From assembly GCF_026262505.1 (NCBI RefSeq), contig NC_067205.1, positions 2,108,001 to 2,172,000 of the forward strand: a stretch of 64,000 nt of DNA, in the 5' to 3' direction. Positions 19,587 through 30,140 of this stretch are shown here, one piece after another. The number at the start of each line of letters is the position of its first letter. Position 1 is the first letter of the stretch. The notes below the pieces were generated by a model that was not told the DNA's origin, searched no databases, and was given only the letters and a program-made list of their open reading frames with translations. This stretch comes from Trichomonas vaginalis G3. Taxonomy: Eukaryota > Parabasalia > Trichomonadida > Trichomonadidae. A program made the translations under genes and the position numbers.

Positions 19587-20420
19587 CTATAGTTGGCTTT
19601 TTCTCAACTTCAACTTTTTTATAAACTGATATTTGTGTTTCACCATTGGCTGTAAATGATAATGTTGCACAAAATGTAGGTAATTTAAAATTGAACTAAT
19701 GATTAGAGGAATTAAATTGGACTTCTTTAAATGAAAGAAATTTGGAACAAAAAACATTGTTATGAAACTGGAAAGACAATAAAGTGATCCATACAAAAGC
19801 ATCAGTATAAATTGTTTGTGATTCCTTTTTCCAATCCAATTTGTGACCCAACCGCATATATGGTCTCCTCTAACAACAAATAAGCCTGATGATTTTGAAA
19901 AAGAAGCGTATGGACATCTATTATTTTCAGCAAAATTAAATTGCTCCTTTCTCAAAGCTATTCCAGGATAAAGCTCATCTGGTGTATATTTAGTCTTCTG
20001 TCTTACAATCCAATCATATGGCAAATATCCAGGATCCATACACATTGCCATAAAATATGAAATCATAAATAGTATGAAAAATATATACACAAAAACGCAA
20101 GAAGATATTAATCCAGTAAGAGATAGTTTGGGTAATACTATTAATGAGTAAACTAAAACATTAAACAAAATTATTAGTGTAACAAATGGAGGCATCAAAC
20201 AATCTATTTCCCAGTATCTGCAATATGTTCTATATGTAGGAATTAATCTTGCCAAAGGGCAGCATCCTAAAAATCGGATCTTTTCCCATTTCGTATCTTC
20301 AGGAAGATTAGTTGTATTTGAATTAATATCTAACTTGGGTTCACCATGGCTTTCTAATGCAGTTTCTTGTTCGCTTTTATCAATTTTGCTCGCATCGTTT
20401 TCCAAGGATGACGAATTCAT
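19587..20420 (-). CDS. degenerate DHHC-type membrane protein (DHIC variant)
   Basis: 277 residues from the ATG at 20420 (MNSSSLEND); longer in-frame starts exist at 20489 and a TTG at 20531. About four hydrophobic segments surround a cytosolic loop, as in DHHC palmitoyltransferases. The loop carries DHIC at residues 186-189 followed by GWVTNWIGKRNHKQF, matching the family signature DHHCPWxxNCxGxxNxxxF. However, the second His is Ile, Pro is Gly and the following Cys is Trp. The upstream Cys/His zinc ligands of the family are almost all missing. The active Cys remains. It may be a pseudoenzyme or chaperone-like relative. Confidence 0.7.
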   Translation of the reverse strand: MNSSSLENDASKIDKSEQETALESHGEPKLDINSNTTNLPEDTKWEKIRFLGCCPLARLIPTYRTYCRYWEIDCLMPPFVTLIILFNVLVYSLIVLPKLSLTGLISSCVFVYIFFILFMISYFMAMCMDPGYLPYDWIVRQKTKYTPDELYPGIALRKEQFNFAENNRCPYASFSKSSGLFVVRGDHICGWVTNWIGKRNHKQFILMLLYGSLYCLSSFITMFFVPNFFHLKKSNLIPLIISSILNYLHFVQHYHLQPMVKHKYQFIKKLKLRKSQL

Positions 20421-20645
20421 CCATAAAAAAGTAAAGATAAAATAAAAAGTATGCATCAACCTAGTCAAAAACCGACATTTAACATTCATTTGATGGAGGA
20501 AAACTGTAGGAAATTTGTAACGTCGTGGCAAAAATTGAAGAAAAAAAATTTTATATTCAACGAAAAGCTAATGATGAGCATATCTATTGAACGGCAATAT
20601 TTTCTGCTGCAAATTGAATTTCTCTGGAAATGAAGTGTCAAAAAT

Positions 20646-23600
20646 ATGAAAATGTCACCTTTTTCAATGCTTATGAACCAAATTAGTGATATTTTTGCTA
20701 TAGTCGATTCAGATCAAAATCTGGACTACAATACATGGAAGACTAGAAGGAAAAATATCATTAATTCGATAGGTCCATTGATTTTTAATCTTTCTGAAAA
20801 TGAATTAATTTCAACATTCGCTTCTTGGGAGAAATCCATTCATAATGCGTCTAACACGGATAAACAAAGGATACAAATGAATCTACTGATGGCTTTTTCG
20901 ATTTTAAGCCATTTTCAAGATAATTATGATCATATTAAGCGATTGATGAATTACGCCACGAATTTACTTTCCAGTAAGGTCATGGATGTTGCCAATGCAG
21001 CTTCGAAGACTCTTTACTGGATTGCGATAGAATTAACAGACAGCGGATTATTGTTCAGAGATACAATATCCAACGTCTTCGAATGGTTGGAGACAAAACC
21101 CAAGCTTGCAATAAACGCACTCGAAGTCTTAAAACGCACTAGAAAATTTAATATTAGTTACGTAATCAACACAGTTATAAAGAAATTCAAAACTATATTC
21201 CAGTATGCAATCAGTGAGGATCCATCAATACGAATTTTGGCAGCACAAGTGATTTCGTATCAAATTCAGGCTTTGGATTCACAAACAACTCAAAAATTCG
21301 TGTTAACTCCTTATTCTACATGCATGAATTATATACTACAAAACAAAACACCTCAAACGCAGGGTCCGCTAAGGATCATTCGTGCAATTATACCATTATA
21401 TCCTCACTTCTTTTTACAGAACTACAAAGTCTTTGTAAAGGCGTTAATTGACTTAGCATCGAACAGCTGTGATGATCTTTCACTCGAAGCTCTTTACGCA
21501 GCTTTAGAAATTGCAAAAACTAATATTCTTCATTATACTGATAATCATATAACAAATCTATTCTCCGCGTTATGTACAAAATGTCTGAAGAGTAATCAGA
21601 TGACTCCTTTCTTCAAAATTTTAGATATTTATATCAGATTTTTCCGGCCTCACAAATTGGTTCCTTACCTTGTTGACTTCGTGTACAGAACTCTCATGAT
21701 GCCAAATCTCAAAAAATTAACCCCAAATGGCTTGTTTATTCTCTCAACAATTTTTGAAATTTTCCCTGATGCAAAAATACGGCCAGAAGCGCTGAAAGAC
21801 GTCTACCCATGCGACAACTTCATCAAGTGCATAAAAATGAAGATGTCACTCCTCAACCAAATCCGTCCTTACTTAATTTCGATATTAAAAAAAGGTTTGT
21901 CGCCAAAAGCGCCGGAATCGTCAATCATCATGTCACTCAAACTTATACAAGCATTTCCTCTTAATTTACTTGAAAAAAAATCAAAATTACTGTCAGATAT
22001 TCAGCCTTTGATGGAATGCACTCAGGAATCAATAAAAATAGAACTACTTAAAGCATTCGCAACTATACAAACTTCTGACTCCCTTTCAATAATTTTAAAT
22101 TTCGCATTATACGATCCTTGCGAAGAAGTAAGATTTTCTTCGATAAAAGCGCTTGAACCAACTGAGGAATTGTCTTTCTACAAAAATATACTTCTTTCTT
22201 TGAACGATCCATCGTTTAACGTGAGAAGAGAAGCTCTGAAATTAGTTTCCGGTTTGTCTGAGTTTAATCCTTTTGACATTAATCCAACATTAATAGATTA
22301 CGTCAGGTTCGTCATCACTGCGATGAAATCTATATCAGATGTAAGGTTATCGAGTCAATACGCCTCATTACTTCCAATTGTAGCGGAAAAGATGTCAAAT
22401 AATTTAATTTCGCTTGTTCCAAGCATAATTTCCCTATGTTTGGGCTTCCTTTGCCATGATTCAAAAACAGATGATATTCAAACTGTACAAAGTGATGATT
22501 TTAGGGATCCACAAAATATAACAGCTGATTTAGAAAAGTTTAAGAAGTCGGAACCTAAGAGATATCGAGTTTATACTATAATTAATTCAAAATACTTTGA
22601 TTTACGTGACGCGTACCTTCTAGATACCCTTGCAATCCTTGGTCAATTAGTTGAGCCGTACATGCAGCGTGTTCTTTTGGCTTTCCATCATATTTTCATT
22701 TCGAGGCAATCTTCAGAACTCCTTGAGAAGGCCATTAACTCACTAGCCAAACTTGCATCGAGCATATCAACTGGATTAAACATCAGACTTTACTGTCCGC
22801 AGATCATAACTGCTTTGATGAAGTTATTATCTGCCAGAAAAGGTAAAAAAGTATCAATTGCCATTCTTAAATTGCTTGGAACAGCATGTGATATCAGTAA
22901 CCTTCCAAATGACCACTTAGAAGAGAATTCCCAGACAAATTCTTCGTTAAATATGAAACATCCTGGATATTTCACTAATTTCACTCTTTCCCATCTCGTT
23001 CCTTGTTTCGACCAGCCATCAATGCCAGTTTTCGAAGCTGTGGCCATGATTTTCGATTCCACGCCTGTTTCTGCTTCATTTGCAGTAAAAATCATCCCGG
23101 CTTTCATTAGCGGCATAGAAAATGCAGTTGACAGCAGGTCCAGAGATATTCTGTTCACCCAACTGAACTGGATTACGAGTCAATGCCCCAGAGAAACAAT
23201 AATTTTGCTTCCTCTGCTGGCAGAGACGGCCAAGAGCTACATAAATCTCGTTGCCTGCATGGAGATGTGCATCACGTTGAGCTACAACCTCATTGGAACC
23301 TTCACTGAAAGTGCGAAAAAATTATATTTCCCTGCTCTCAAAATGATTGAAAGCGCAAGCGACGAATTATATCTTAAAGAGCTCCTGACGTTTATCTGCT
23401 ATGTGATTATCTTCCAGAATCAGCCATTCGAGCTATTTATACAAACAATTGAATTATTACTTCCTCAGAAGGTCCAACCTTTCTTTATCAAGCGAGTTTG
23501 CAATGCTCTGACCTTACTTATACAGAACTGTGAGCTAACAATGTACCAATCACGCATTGCTCTGATTATATCTCAATTATTTAAGTACGCAACGAACAAA

Positions 23601-26600
23601 AGCGACGTGATTGAGATATGTTATACCTCAGCGGCCTATTTGGGAACGCCATTGACCATGCTAGAGTTCTGGCAAATAACATACGGAATCAAATTAGAGA
23701 ATATCAACGTATTGAGGTCATTACTGAGCAGTCAAAGTACAATAGATCCGAAATTATGCGACTTCATCCCTCAAATGAAGCCTGTTTCTCCCAAAGTTGT
23801 TTTGGATATTCCTTCAATCACCGAAATTTCTGATATTTTCACCGGTCTAAACATCCCAGATGACTTAAATATCAGCAAATGGCTGGATGAGCTATGCGAA
23901 CGAGTGATCCAGTACTCTCCAAGCCCTGCAATCAGAGCCTGCAAAGTTGTTGTCAGTCTAAACAACAATTTCAGGATCCAACTATTTCCAATTGCCTTCT
24001 TTTCATGCTGGCTGAAGGCGGATAAGACACAAAGAGAGGCTTTCTCCTCAATTGTGAACCATATCATAACTCATTGCGCCCAAATCGACCCATTCTTCTC
24101 CAAAATAGCCGAAATCCTTGATAGAGCCAATGAACCATTGCTAATTTCAGACAGAAACATTGCAAAGTGCTGCGATTCCAGACCATTAAAGTTATATTTC
24201 ACGCAAAGGTTGTATCGCGACAACATGAAGGATCCGCAGATTGTAGACCTATTGATGCAGCTCAACACATCGATGGGAAGGCTCTCCAGTGCTCGCGGAC
24301 TCTTAGTTGACGCGAAAGAGACATTGGCTGCGGAATCAGCAGGAAAATGGTCCGAAATGCTTGGAAAATGGGACAACGCCTTGGAAATCTACAAGAAAGA
24401 TGACGAAAACAATCCTAACTTGATCACTGTCTACTCCAACCTCGAACAGTGGAAGAACATCATCAGTTTCGAACCTCTTTTCGAGAACATGTCGAGAGAT
24501 GACCAGCAGAAGTTCGCTGCTCACTTTGCACTCGCTTTCTTCCAAGTCGGAGAACTCAACAGAGCTGAGAAATACATGACTTTTTTCCCACCTGAATTAA
24601 CAATGAACCAAATCTTCTTCCAAGCAGTTTTCTACACAAGGACACAAAAACTCGACTTGGCTGAGCAGTCAATCAACAAAGGACTCATCAATTTAGCTCA
24701 AGACAATGCTGCCTACTCATCTGGTGATGCGTACAGGGTCCACGAGAACATTGCATACGCTCATGCCTTTGTTGAGTTGCAGGAAGTGATTGACACAAAG
24801 CGAAATTCGAAGAAAATCACTGCAGAAATTGCTGATTCGATTTGGTCCAAACGATTGACTGGATTCAAGAGGGATTCCGATGGCTGGATCAAGCTGATAA
24901 GAGTCAGGTCACTGGTCAGTCTTCAAGAGCAGTACACTCCTGTTTATTTGAAACTTATTTCAGTTCTGAGGAAGGAAAGATGTTGGAAACTGATTGACAC
25001 ATATTTCGACAGGTTCTTTTCTGGCAGCATTTTGCCTGAAGTGGAATTCGCTCAGTCCAAAATACTGTGGGCAAGAGGAAGAAGACAAGAAGCTATTGAT
25101 AACTTGAGATACCTTTTCGAGATACTCCAAATGAAAGATGAAACAAATTTCCTAAAAACAATTGAAAAAATTAAAATTACAAAAGTGACATCAATTTTGA
25201 ATTCATTTTTCAGTTTGAATTTAATTGATGCCGATCTTTCCAAGGAGATCAAGTCACTGTTACCACATGATACAATCAAAGGCAGCCTCAAGAATGTCAT
25301 CAAATCGTTGCCAAATGAGTTACAATACAAAATATTGTTGACAATTTCCCAAAAATATCCAACAAAAGTTTTAAACATGTGCAAGGAATCATTTAGACTA
25401 AACAAACTTACGAACCAGTTCAGAGCTAATGTCAACAGATTACTTGCTACTTACATCTCATTCAATGATGATTTGAGCTTCGAATCGATGAAAGAAGTTC
25501 TCCTTTTGTTCGAAATTTCGAAGGAAGAGTCGAATTCAGATTACAGAACATGGCTCGGATGGGCCTACACGAACTCCAGATTGATAAACATCAACCCAGA
25601 GGAGAAAGACAAGTACTCGTACAACGCTGTCACTGGTTTCTTGAAGGCAACGCAGCTGACAACGAAAGGAACTTTGGAATACTTGTGTCAGATGTTTTCT
25701 ATCTTCTTCCAAATGACGAATTCTTCTCTCATTAATTCTGATCTGCTCGAGAAATTGAGGTCTTTGCCACCACAGGACATAAACCAGATAATACCACAGA
25801 TAACTGTCCAAATAAACCACAAGGATGAGTTCATAAGAAACGCTGTTCATGAGATATTAAAGAACTTCGGAGAGATACATTTCCAAGCTCTGTTTTATCC
25901 CCTGAAACTCTACGAAAACTGCCAAAACCAAGAAAAAGCGATGATTGCGAAATCTCTGATACAAAAGATCTCCAAAAACCACGAAGAAGAATACGCAGAC
26001 GCAGAGCTCTTCGTGGACGGATTGCTGAGATCTGCAAGTTCATGGTTCGAAGAGTGGCTGATGTCAATTGATTTGGCGAGTAGAGCTGACCACGAACACA
26101 ACAAAGCGAAAATGGAGTCAATTTTACAGAGACAGTTTGTAAAGTACCAAAATCCGAAATGCGATTTCGATAAGTGGTTTGTGAAACTACATGATCAGTT
26201 GATACAGCAGGCGAAATCTTGTTTCGTGCAGAACACTCCTGAATCTAGAAAGATGATGTGGGATATATTCAAACACATATTCAAGCAACTGACAGAGAGA
26301 GTGAAAAAGCTTGATTTAGTTTTACTTCCAAAAGTATCAGAAAACTTGGCAATGAAAGTTGGCTTCAAGATCGTTATCCCAGGTACATATTCATTCACTC
26401 ACCCAGCGCCTCTCCTCAAGAGAATCGAGCCGGCACTCCAAGTTCTAAGCACACAACAACACCCAAGATGTGTATTAATGGTTGATGAAAAAGGTGACAA
26501 AGTGAAGTTCCTCCTCAAAGGAAATGAAGATTTACGGTTAGATCAACGTGTTATGCAATTCTTTGTTCTTATCAACTCACTACTCAACAACAGCAGACAG

Positions 26601-27458
26601 AAGCGAGAGATTCCTGCCCAGATAGCGCAATACGCGATCATTCCATTAGCTCCGACCGCTGGATTGATTTCCTGGGTCACTGGAGCAGACACTTTGCACC
26701 AAATGATATGCGACATGAGAGTCACGAAAGGAATAGAGCTCAGCGCAGAGATGGAGGTCATATCCAAAACAGTCGGCTCAGTCTACCAGTACCTCAACAA
26801 AGTGCAGCTCCTCGAGCAGTTCTACGAAATCTCGAAGTACTGCCCAGCAACAGAAGTCAGAGATTGCCTCTGGATGAGGTCTCCAAACGCCGCGGCCTGG
26901 CTTGGCAGAAACAGGAATTTCACAATAACAAACGCGTTGATGTCAATGGTTGGATACATCATTGGTTTGGGCGACAGGCATCCCTCAAACATAATGGTCC
27001 AAAGAGACACAGGAAGAGTGATTCACATAGATTTCGGAGACTCTTTCGAAACAGCGGTTACTCGGCCAAATTTCCCTGAAAAAGTGCCGTTTAGATTGAC
27101 AAGGATGATTGTCTGCGCCTTCGACAACGGCTCTGTTGAAGGAATGTTCAGGAGCGCTTGCGAGGACGTCATGTGGATGCTGAGAGACAACATGAGCCCG
27201 ATTGTCGCTCAGTTGGAGATTTTCATCCACGAACCTTTGGACGAAGAAAATTTCAGCTCTTCGAACAAAGCGAACTCTAGGCAGATCATAGACAGAGTCA
27301 TATCCAAGCTCAATGGAAGGGATTCACTGTACGAGGACGCAGCCATTGATGGAGAGCCAGAGCTTTCAGTTGAAGAACACGTTGACTCCCTGATCAGAAT
27401 TGCAGCTGACCCTGCAAGGTATATAACGCATTACGGCGGCTGGTGTCCATTCTGGTAA
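20646..27458 (+). CDS. TOR: TOR kinase (PIKK family)
   Basis: 2,270 residues in one open frame. The N-terminal half (to about residue 1,200) is helical HEAT-type repeats; a FAT domain follows to about 1,780. An FRB-like segment lies near 1,800-1,890 (WFEEWLMSIDLASRADH), keeping the Ser that contacts FKBP12-rapamycin in mTOR. The kinase has GLGDRHPSN near residue 2,105 and HIDFGDSFE near 2,128, and the FATC tail ends GGWCPFW, near-identical to mTOR. This combination separates TOR from ATM/ATR/DNA-PK. It would be the catalytic subunit of a growth-control complex. At 2,270 residues it is slightly shorter than yeast and human TOR. GATC is frequent in it (at least 14 in the first 3.8 kb). Confidence 0.93.
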   Translation: MKMSPFSMLMNQISDIFAIVDSDQNLDYNTWKTRRKNIINSIGPLIFNLSENELISTFASWEKSIHNASNTDKQRIQMNLLMAFSILSHFQDNYDHIKRLMNYATNLLSSKVMDVANAASKTLYWIAIELTDSGLLFRDTISNVFEWLETKPKLAINALEVLKRTRKFNISYVINTVIKKFKTIFQYAISEDPSIRILAAQVISYQIQALDSQTTQKFVLTPYSTCMNYILQNKTPQTQGPLRIIRAIIPLYPHFFLQNYKVFVKALIDLASNSCDDLSLEALYAALEIAKTNILHYTDNHITNLFSALCTKCLKSNQMTPFFKILDIYIRFFRPHKLVPYLVDFVYRTLMMPNLKKLTPNGLFILSTIFEIFPDAKIRPEALKDVYPCDNFIKCIKMKMSLLNQIRPYLISILKKGLSPKAPESSIIMSLKLIQAFPLNLLEKKSKLLSDIQPLMECTQESIKIELLKAFATIQTSDSLSIILNFALYDPCEEVRFSSIKALEPTEELSFYKNILLSLNDPSFNVRREALKLVSGLSEFNPFDINPTLIDYVRFVITAMKSISDVRLSSQYASLLPIVAEKMSNNLISLVPSIISLCLGFLCHDSKTDDIQTVQSDDFRDPQNITADLEKFKKSEPKRYRVYTIINSKYFDLRDAYLLDTLAILGQLVEPYMQRVLLAFHHIFISRQSSELLEKAINSLAKLASSISTGLNIRLYCPQIITALMKLLSARKGKKVSIAILKLLGTACDISNLPNDHLEENSQTNSSLNMKHPGYFTNFTLSHLVPCFDQPSMPVFEAVAMIFDSTPVSASFAVKIIPAFISGIENAVDSRSRDILFTQLNWITSQCPRETIILLPLLAETAKSYINLVACMEMCITLSYNLIGTFTESAKKLYFPALKMIESASDELYLKELLTFICYVIIFQNQPFELFIQTIELLLPQKVQPFFIKRVCNALTLLIQNCELTMYQSRIALIISQLFKYATNKSDVIEICYTSAAYLGTPLTMLEFWQITYGIKLENINVLRSLLSSQSTIDPKLCDFIPQMKPVSPKVVLDIPSITEISDIFTGLNIPDDLNISKWLDELCERVIQYSPSPAIRACKVVVSLNNNFRIQLFPIAFFSCWLKADKTQREAFSSIVNHIITHCAQIDPFFSKIAEILDRANEPLLISDRNIAKCCDSRPLKLYFTQRLYRDNMKDPQIVDLLMQLNTSMGRLSSARGLLVDAKETLAAESAGKWSEMLGKWDNALEIYKKDDENNPNLITVYSNLEQWKNIISFEPLFENMSRDDQQKFAAHFALAFFQVGELNRAEKYMTFFPPELTMNQIFFQAVFYTRTQKLDLAEQSINKGLINLAQDNAAYSSGDAYRVHENIAYAHAFVELQEVIDTKRNSKKITAEIADSIWSKRLTGFKRDSDGWIKLIRVRSLVSLQEQYTPVYLKLISVLRKERCWKLIDTYFDRFFSGSILPEVEFAQSKILWARGRRQEAIDNLRYLFEILQMKDETNFLKTIEKIKITKVTSILNSFFSLNLIDADLSKEIKSLLPHDTIKGSLKNVIKSLPNELQYKILLTISQKYPTKVLNMCKESFRLNKLTNQFRANVNRLLATYISFNDDLSFESMKEVLLLFEISKEESNSDYRTWLGWAYTNSRLININPEEKDKYSYNAVTGFLKATQLTTKGTLEYLCQMFSIFFQMTNSSLINSDLLEKLRSLPPQDINQIIPQITVQINHKDEFIRNAVHEILKNFGEIHFQALFYPLKLYENCQNQEKAMIAKSLIQKISKNHEEEYADAELFVDGLLRSASSWFEEWLMSIDLASRADHEHNKAKMESILQRQFVKYQNPKCDFDKWFVKLHDQLIQQAKSCFVQNTPESRKMMWDIFKHIFKQLTERVKKLDLVLLPKVSENLAMKVGFKIVIPGTYSFTHPAPLLKRIEPALQVLSTQQHPRCVLMVDEKGDKVKFLLKGNEDLRLDQRVMQFFVLINSLLNNSRQKREIPAQIAQYAIIPLAPTAGLISWVTGADTLHQMICDMRVTKGIELSAEMEVISKTVGSVYQYLNKVQLLEQFYEISKYCPATEVRDCLWMRSPNAAAWLGRNRNFTITNALMSMVGYIIGLGDRHPSNIMVQRDTGRVIHIDFGDSFETAVTRPNFPEKVPFRLTRMIVCAFDNGSVEGMFRSACEDVMWMLRDNMSPIVAQLEIFIHEPLDEENFSSSNKANSRQIIDRVISKLNGRDSLYEDAAIDGEPELSVEEHVDSLIRIAADPARYITHYGGWCPFW

Positions 27459-27855
27459 CCAGTCATTTTTTGTTTTTTATTATATATTTTTTTGTTTATT
27501 ATATTTATTGAAAAAAAAATCTTTAAAAAAATCCTTTGTTTTTGTTTAAAATGATAAGCACTTTTTACTAATTATTGTTTTAATGATTGGAAAAAGGAAT
27601 CCTCATTGAATTATGAATAATTTGAATTTCGAAATATGAAATCTAATTGTGAATATCTGTTAAGAAATATTGATAGAGATATTGGATGATTTGGGACCTT
27701 TTTGCCATTGTCGAGTAAAGACCAGAAAAATAATCCAAAAATTTTGTACAATAATTGAATTTTTCATTAAATATTCCAATTCGAAAAATTACTAGTATAT
27801 AGATAGCATTCGTAAATCAACAAAAGAAGATTTTGTGACTTTTGACTAGTTCATC
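27459..27855. other. intergenic region
   Basis: AT-rich, with several poly-T and poly-A runs just after the TOR stop. No gene or repeat seen. Confidence 0.5.
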
Positions 27856-27861
27856 TCACTT
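27856..27861 (+). promoter_or_regulatory. initiator-like element (TCACTT)
   Basis: TCACTT with A at 27858 lies 7 nt before the ATG at 27865. It matches the trichomonad initiator TCA(+1)(C/T)(A/T) and its usual short 5' leader. Confidence 0.65.
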
Positions 27862-27864
27862 CAG

Positions 27865-28902
27865 ATGAGTTCAATTGATTATGGCACTTATGCAAAAGAT
27901 TTTAGTAATTGGTACAATAATGAAGATTTTTATGAGTTAAGGACAGTATCAGACCTTTGTAAAATCTTTGATTTATGCAAATTTTCAACTAATCAATTTA
28001 TTCAAGCATTTACTATTATCAGCAAGAAATTTAGTAGTACTGAAGTAGCTACTATTTCTCAACATGTTTACTTACAAAGTTTTGTAAGTAAAGAATCTGC
28101 TTTTGAAGCTTTAGACTTTATTTCTAAAATAACAAACAATGAATCAATAAACGGCATATTAAATTACTTAAAATCCAATACAGTTAAGAACGGCAAGAAC
28201 AAGAAATACTTATTACAATGTGATATCTCCCCTGACTCTTTTGATAAAATATATAATATCCTATCTAATGCATGCGAAGAAGGAGATTATGAGACAATCA
28301 AATTTGCATTTAAAAATGGATATAGCAAAGTATCAACAAATGAAGATGGTGAATATGAATATTTTGACTCAACACTTCTTTTTGCAGCCCATCAACGAAA
28401 TGACTTTGAATTAGTTAAACAACTAAGTATTTTCTCAGATATTTGTACACGAAATAGTCTTGAAGCTGTTAAATGTAAATACTCTCACCTTGATGTTGGT
28501 GTCACTCCTGATAAAATGTACTGTAAATCACCCCTTCATTATGCAGCATTAAATGTCAATGTTGAAGTTGTAAAATATATATGCTCTATTAAAAAAATCA
28601 ATATCAATCTTCAAGATATGCTTGGATCAACACCTCTTCATTATGGCGCACTTAACAGAAATGTCGATGTCATCAAATTCCTTTGTTCTCTTAAAGGAAT
28701 TAATAAAAGTGTTGTTGACTATCAAAAGAAGACTCCTCTTCATTATGCTGTACTTATAAATAATGTAGAAGTTGTTAAATATCTCTGTTCACTGCCAGAA
28801 ATTGATATTAATGCAGAAGATAATGATGGCTTCACTGCTCTTCATTACGCTGTCGAAAATGATAATGTTGAAATTATTGATATTCTTTCTAAGAAGAAAT
28901 AG
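27865..28902 (+). CDS. ankyrin-repeat protein, DUF3447 type
   Basis: 345 residues. The N-terminal 125 residues are helical and lack repeats, as in the large trichomonad DUF3447 family. Ankyrin repeats follow from about residue 125. Three complete C-terminal repeats carry the (T/S)PLHYAxLNxNVEVVKYLCS consensus (near residues 220, 255 and 290), and a fourth, TALHYAVENDNVEI, ends the protein. It mediates protein binding; the partner is unknown. Trichomonads carry hundreds of such genes. The start is supported by an initiator motif 7 nt upstream. Confidence 0.85.
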   Translation: MSSIDYGTYAKDFSNWYNNEDFYELRTVSDLCKIFDLCKFSTNQFIQAFTIISKKFSSTEVATISQHVYLQSFVSKESAFEALDFISKITNNESINGILNYLKSNTVKNGKNKKYLLQCDISPDSFDKIYNILSNACEEGDYETIKFAFKNGYSKVSTNEDGEYEYFDSTLLFAAHQRNDFELVKQLSIFSDICTRNSLEAVKCKYSHLDVGVTPDKMYCKSPLHYAALNVNVEVVKYICSIKKININLQDMLGSTPLHYGALNRNVDVIKFLCSLKGINKSVVDYQKKTPLHYAVLINNVEVVKYLCSLPEIDINAEDNDGFTALHYAVENDNVEIIDILSKKK

Positions 28903-29128
28903 TTTGATATTTATATAATTCCAATATTGATGAAAAACGATTTTATAGATATTATAAAAATATATTGTATTATATGTTTCATATAACATATTTCAAATAG
29001 CGCAAAAGTTATCTTTGATTATTATTATTATCATAATAAAAGAAGAAATTCATTCTACAATAAATGGAATGACTCAGTAAACAAAAAAAATTATGTTTGT
29101 GATAAAAAGACATAATCTATAACAAATT
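28903..29128. other. short intergenic region
   Basis: AT-rich, with the 3' flanks of convergent genes. Nothing is recognised. Confidence 0.4.
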
Positions 29129-29969
29129 TTACTCAGCGTTGAACTTAGCGACAGCCTTGCCACTTTCTGAGACGGCATGCTTAGCAAGATCGCCTGGAAG
29201 AACAAGACGAACAGCTGTCTGAACTTCGCGGGAACCGAGTGTGTTACGTTCGTTCATATCGACAAGACGAGCGCCTTCCTGGGCGATACGTTCGAAGATA
29301 TCTGTAACGAAGGAGTTCATAACCATCATAGCCTTGTTGGAAATACCGATATCTGGGTGGACCTGCTTAAGAACTTTGAAGATGTAGGAGGAGAATGTTT
29401 CAGCACGCTTCTTGTGGCGGAGCTTCTTATCCTGCTTGGCAGCGTTGGCAGCATCGACGCCCTCGACGGCTGGCTTCTTCTCTGTTGGTGTTTTTATCTC
29501 ATACCGAAAAGAGGAATAAGGAAAAGTGACATTTGGCGCCAATTTTAAATTATAAATAAAAATGCATTTTATTAATAAATTTAATATTTAAATAACATTT
29601 AAATTAGAGTTTGTTAAATAAAATAAAAGATTTAATAATATTTAAATTTAAGAAAAATTTTTCGGTGCCATAGGAAGAATTGGAGGGTGTGAGATACTAT
29701 TACATGCTATAGTACTCACACCCTCCAATTACCAATCATAAAATCTTTTTTTTATTATTATTATTTTTAAACTTTTTACCATCAATATATTTTTAATTTT
29801 AAACTCTATTTTACAGCAATACTTTTTTCACCAAAAAATCATAATATATAGTATTTAAAATTGGCGCCAAATTTAATGTTTTGTGTCACTTTTTGTCACT
29901 TTTCCTTATTCCTCTTTTCGGTACGGAACACTCTGTTGGTGTTTTAGAGGCTGGCTTCTTTGAAGACAT
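29129..29969 (-). pseudogene. histone H2B, interrupted by a 436-bp insertion
   Basis: The body (29129-29494) encodes the H2B histone fold and C-terminal helix ([45 protein letters not shown]). It has no ATG; the long open frame starts at a TTG inside the insertion. The missing N-terminus (MSSKKPASKTPTE) lies at 29969-29931, beside the shared promoter. Between them is a transposon-like insertion with a 15-bp target duplication, and the frame entering it stops within 16 codons. This copy cannot make normal H2B unless the insertion is removed. An intron was considered and rejected, because the insertion has inverted ends and a target duplication. Confidence 0.88.
29495..29930. mobile_element. 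436-bp nonautonomous element with 15-bp target duplication
   Basis: The target sequence CTCTGTTGGTGTTTT occurs at 29480-29494 and 29931-29945. The ends are inverted: the ACCGAAAAGAGGAATAAGG block at 29503-29521 and its reverse complement at 29906-29924, followed inward by the palindrome TTTGGCGCCAA on both sides (29532-29542, 29861-29871). The right arm holds about 22 extra bases between these blocks. The middle is another near-perfect 22-bp hairpin (29678-29730, loop TACATGCT). No ORF. A 15-bp duplication is longer than for most known DNA transposons. Confidence 0.85.
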
Positions 29970-30140
29970 TCTAAATAATGATCACTTTTTCGGCGCCATG
30001 GCTAGTGTATCGTCCTACGAAAATTGAGTGGTTCAAAATGGCATTTTTCAAATTTTTGGAAAATGCCGTTTTGGACCTTTGATAATTTCAATAACGCAGT
30101 TACTTTTTGGCGGTATATTTTATGAGTTCATTATTTCATA
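29970..30140. promoter_or_regulatory. divergent H2B/H2A promoter
   Basis: 171 bp between the original H2B ATG and the H2A ATG. TCATTATTT occurs on both sides: minus strand 29973-29981 and plus strand 30128-30136. Each lies within 4-13 nt of its start codon and fits the trichomonad initiator. Inside are two E2F-like GC motifs, CGGCGCCATGG near 29992 and TTTTTGGCGG near 30103, and an inverted pair, AAAATGGCATTTTTC and GAAAATGCCGTTTT (30036-30074). Confidence 0.7.

Noticed and set aside
29495-29930. Intron in histone H2B
   Set aside because: No trichomonad splice signals are seen (a 5' GTAYGT and a 3' ACTAACACACAG-type end are missing). Inverted ends and a 15-bp target duplication point to a transposon.
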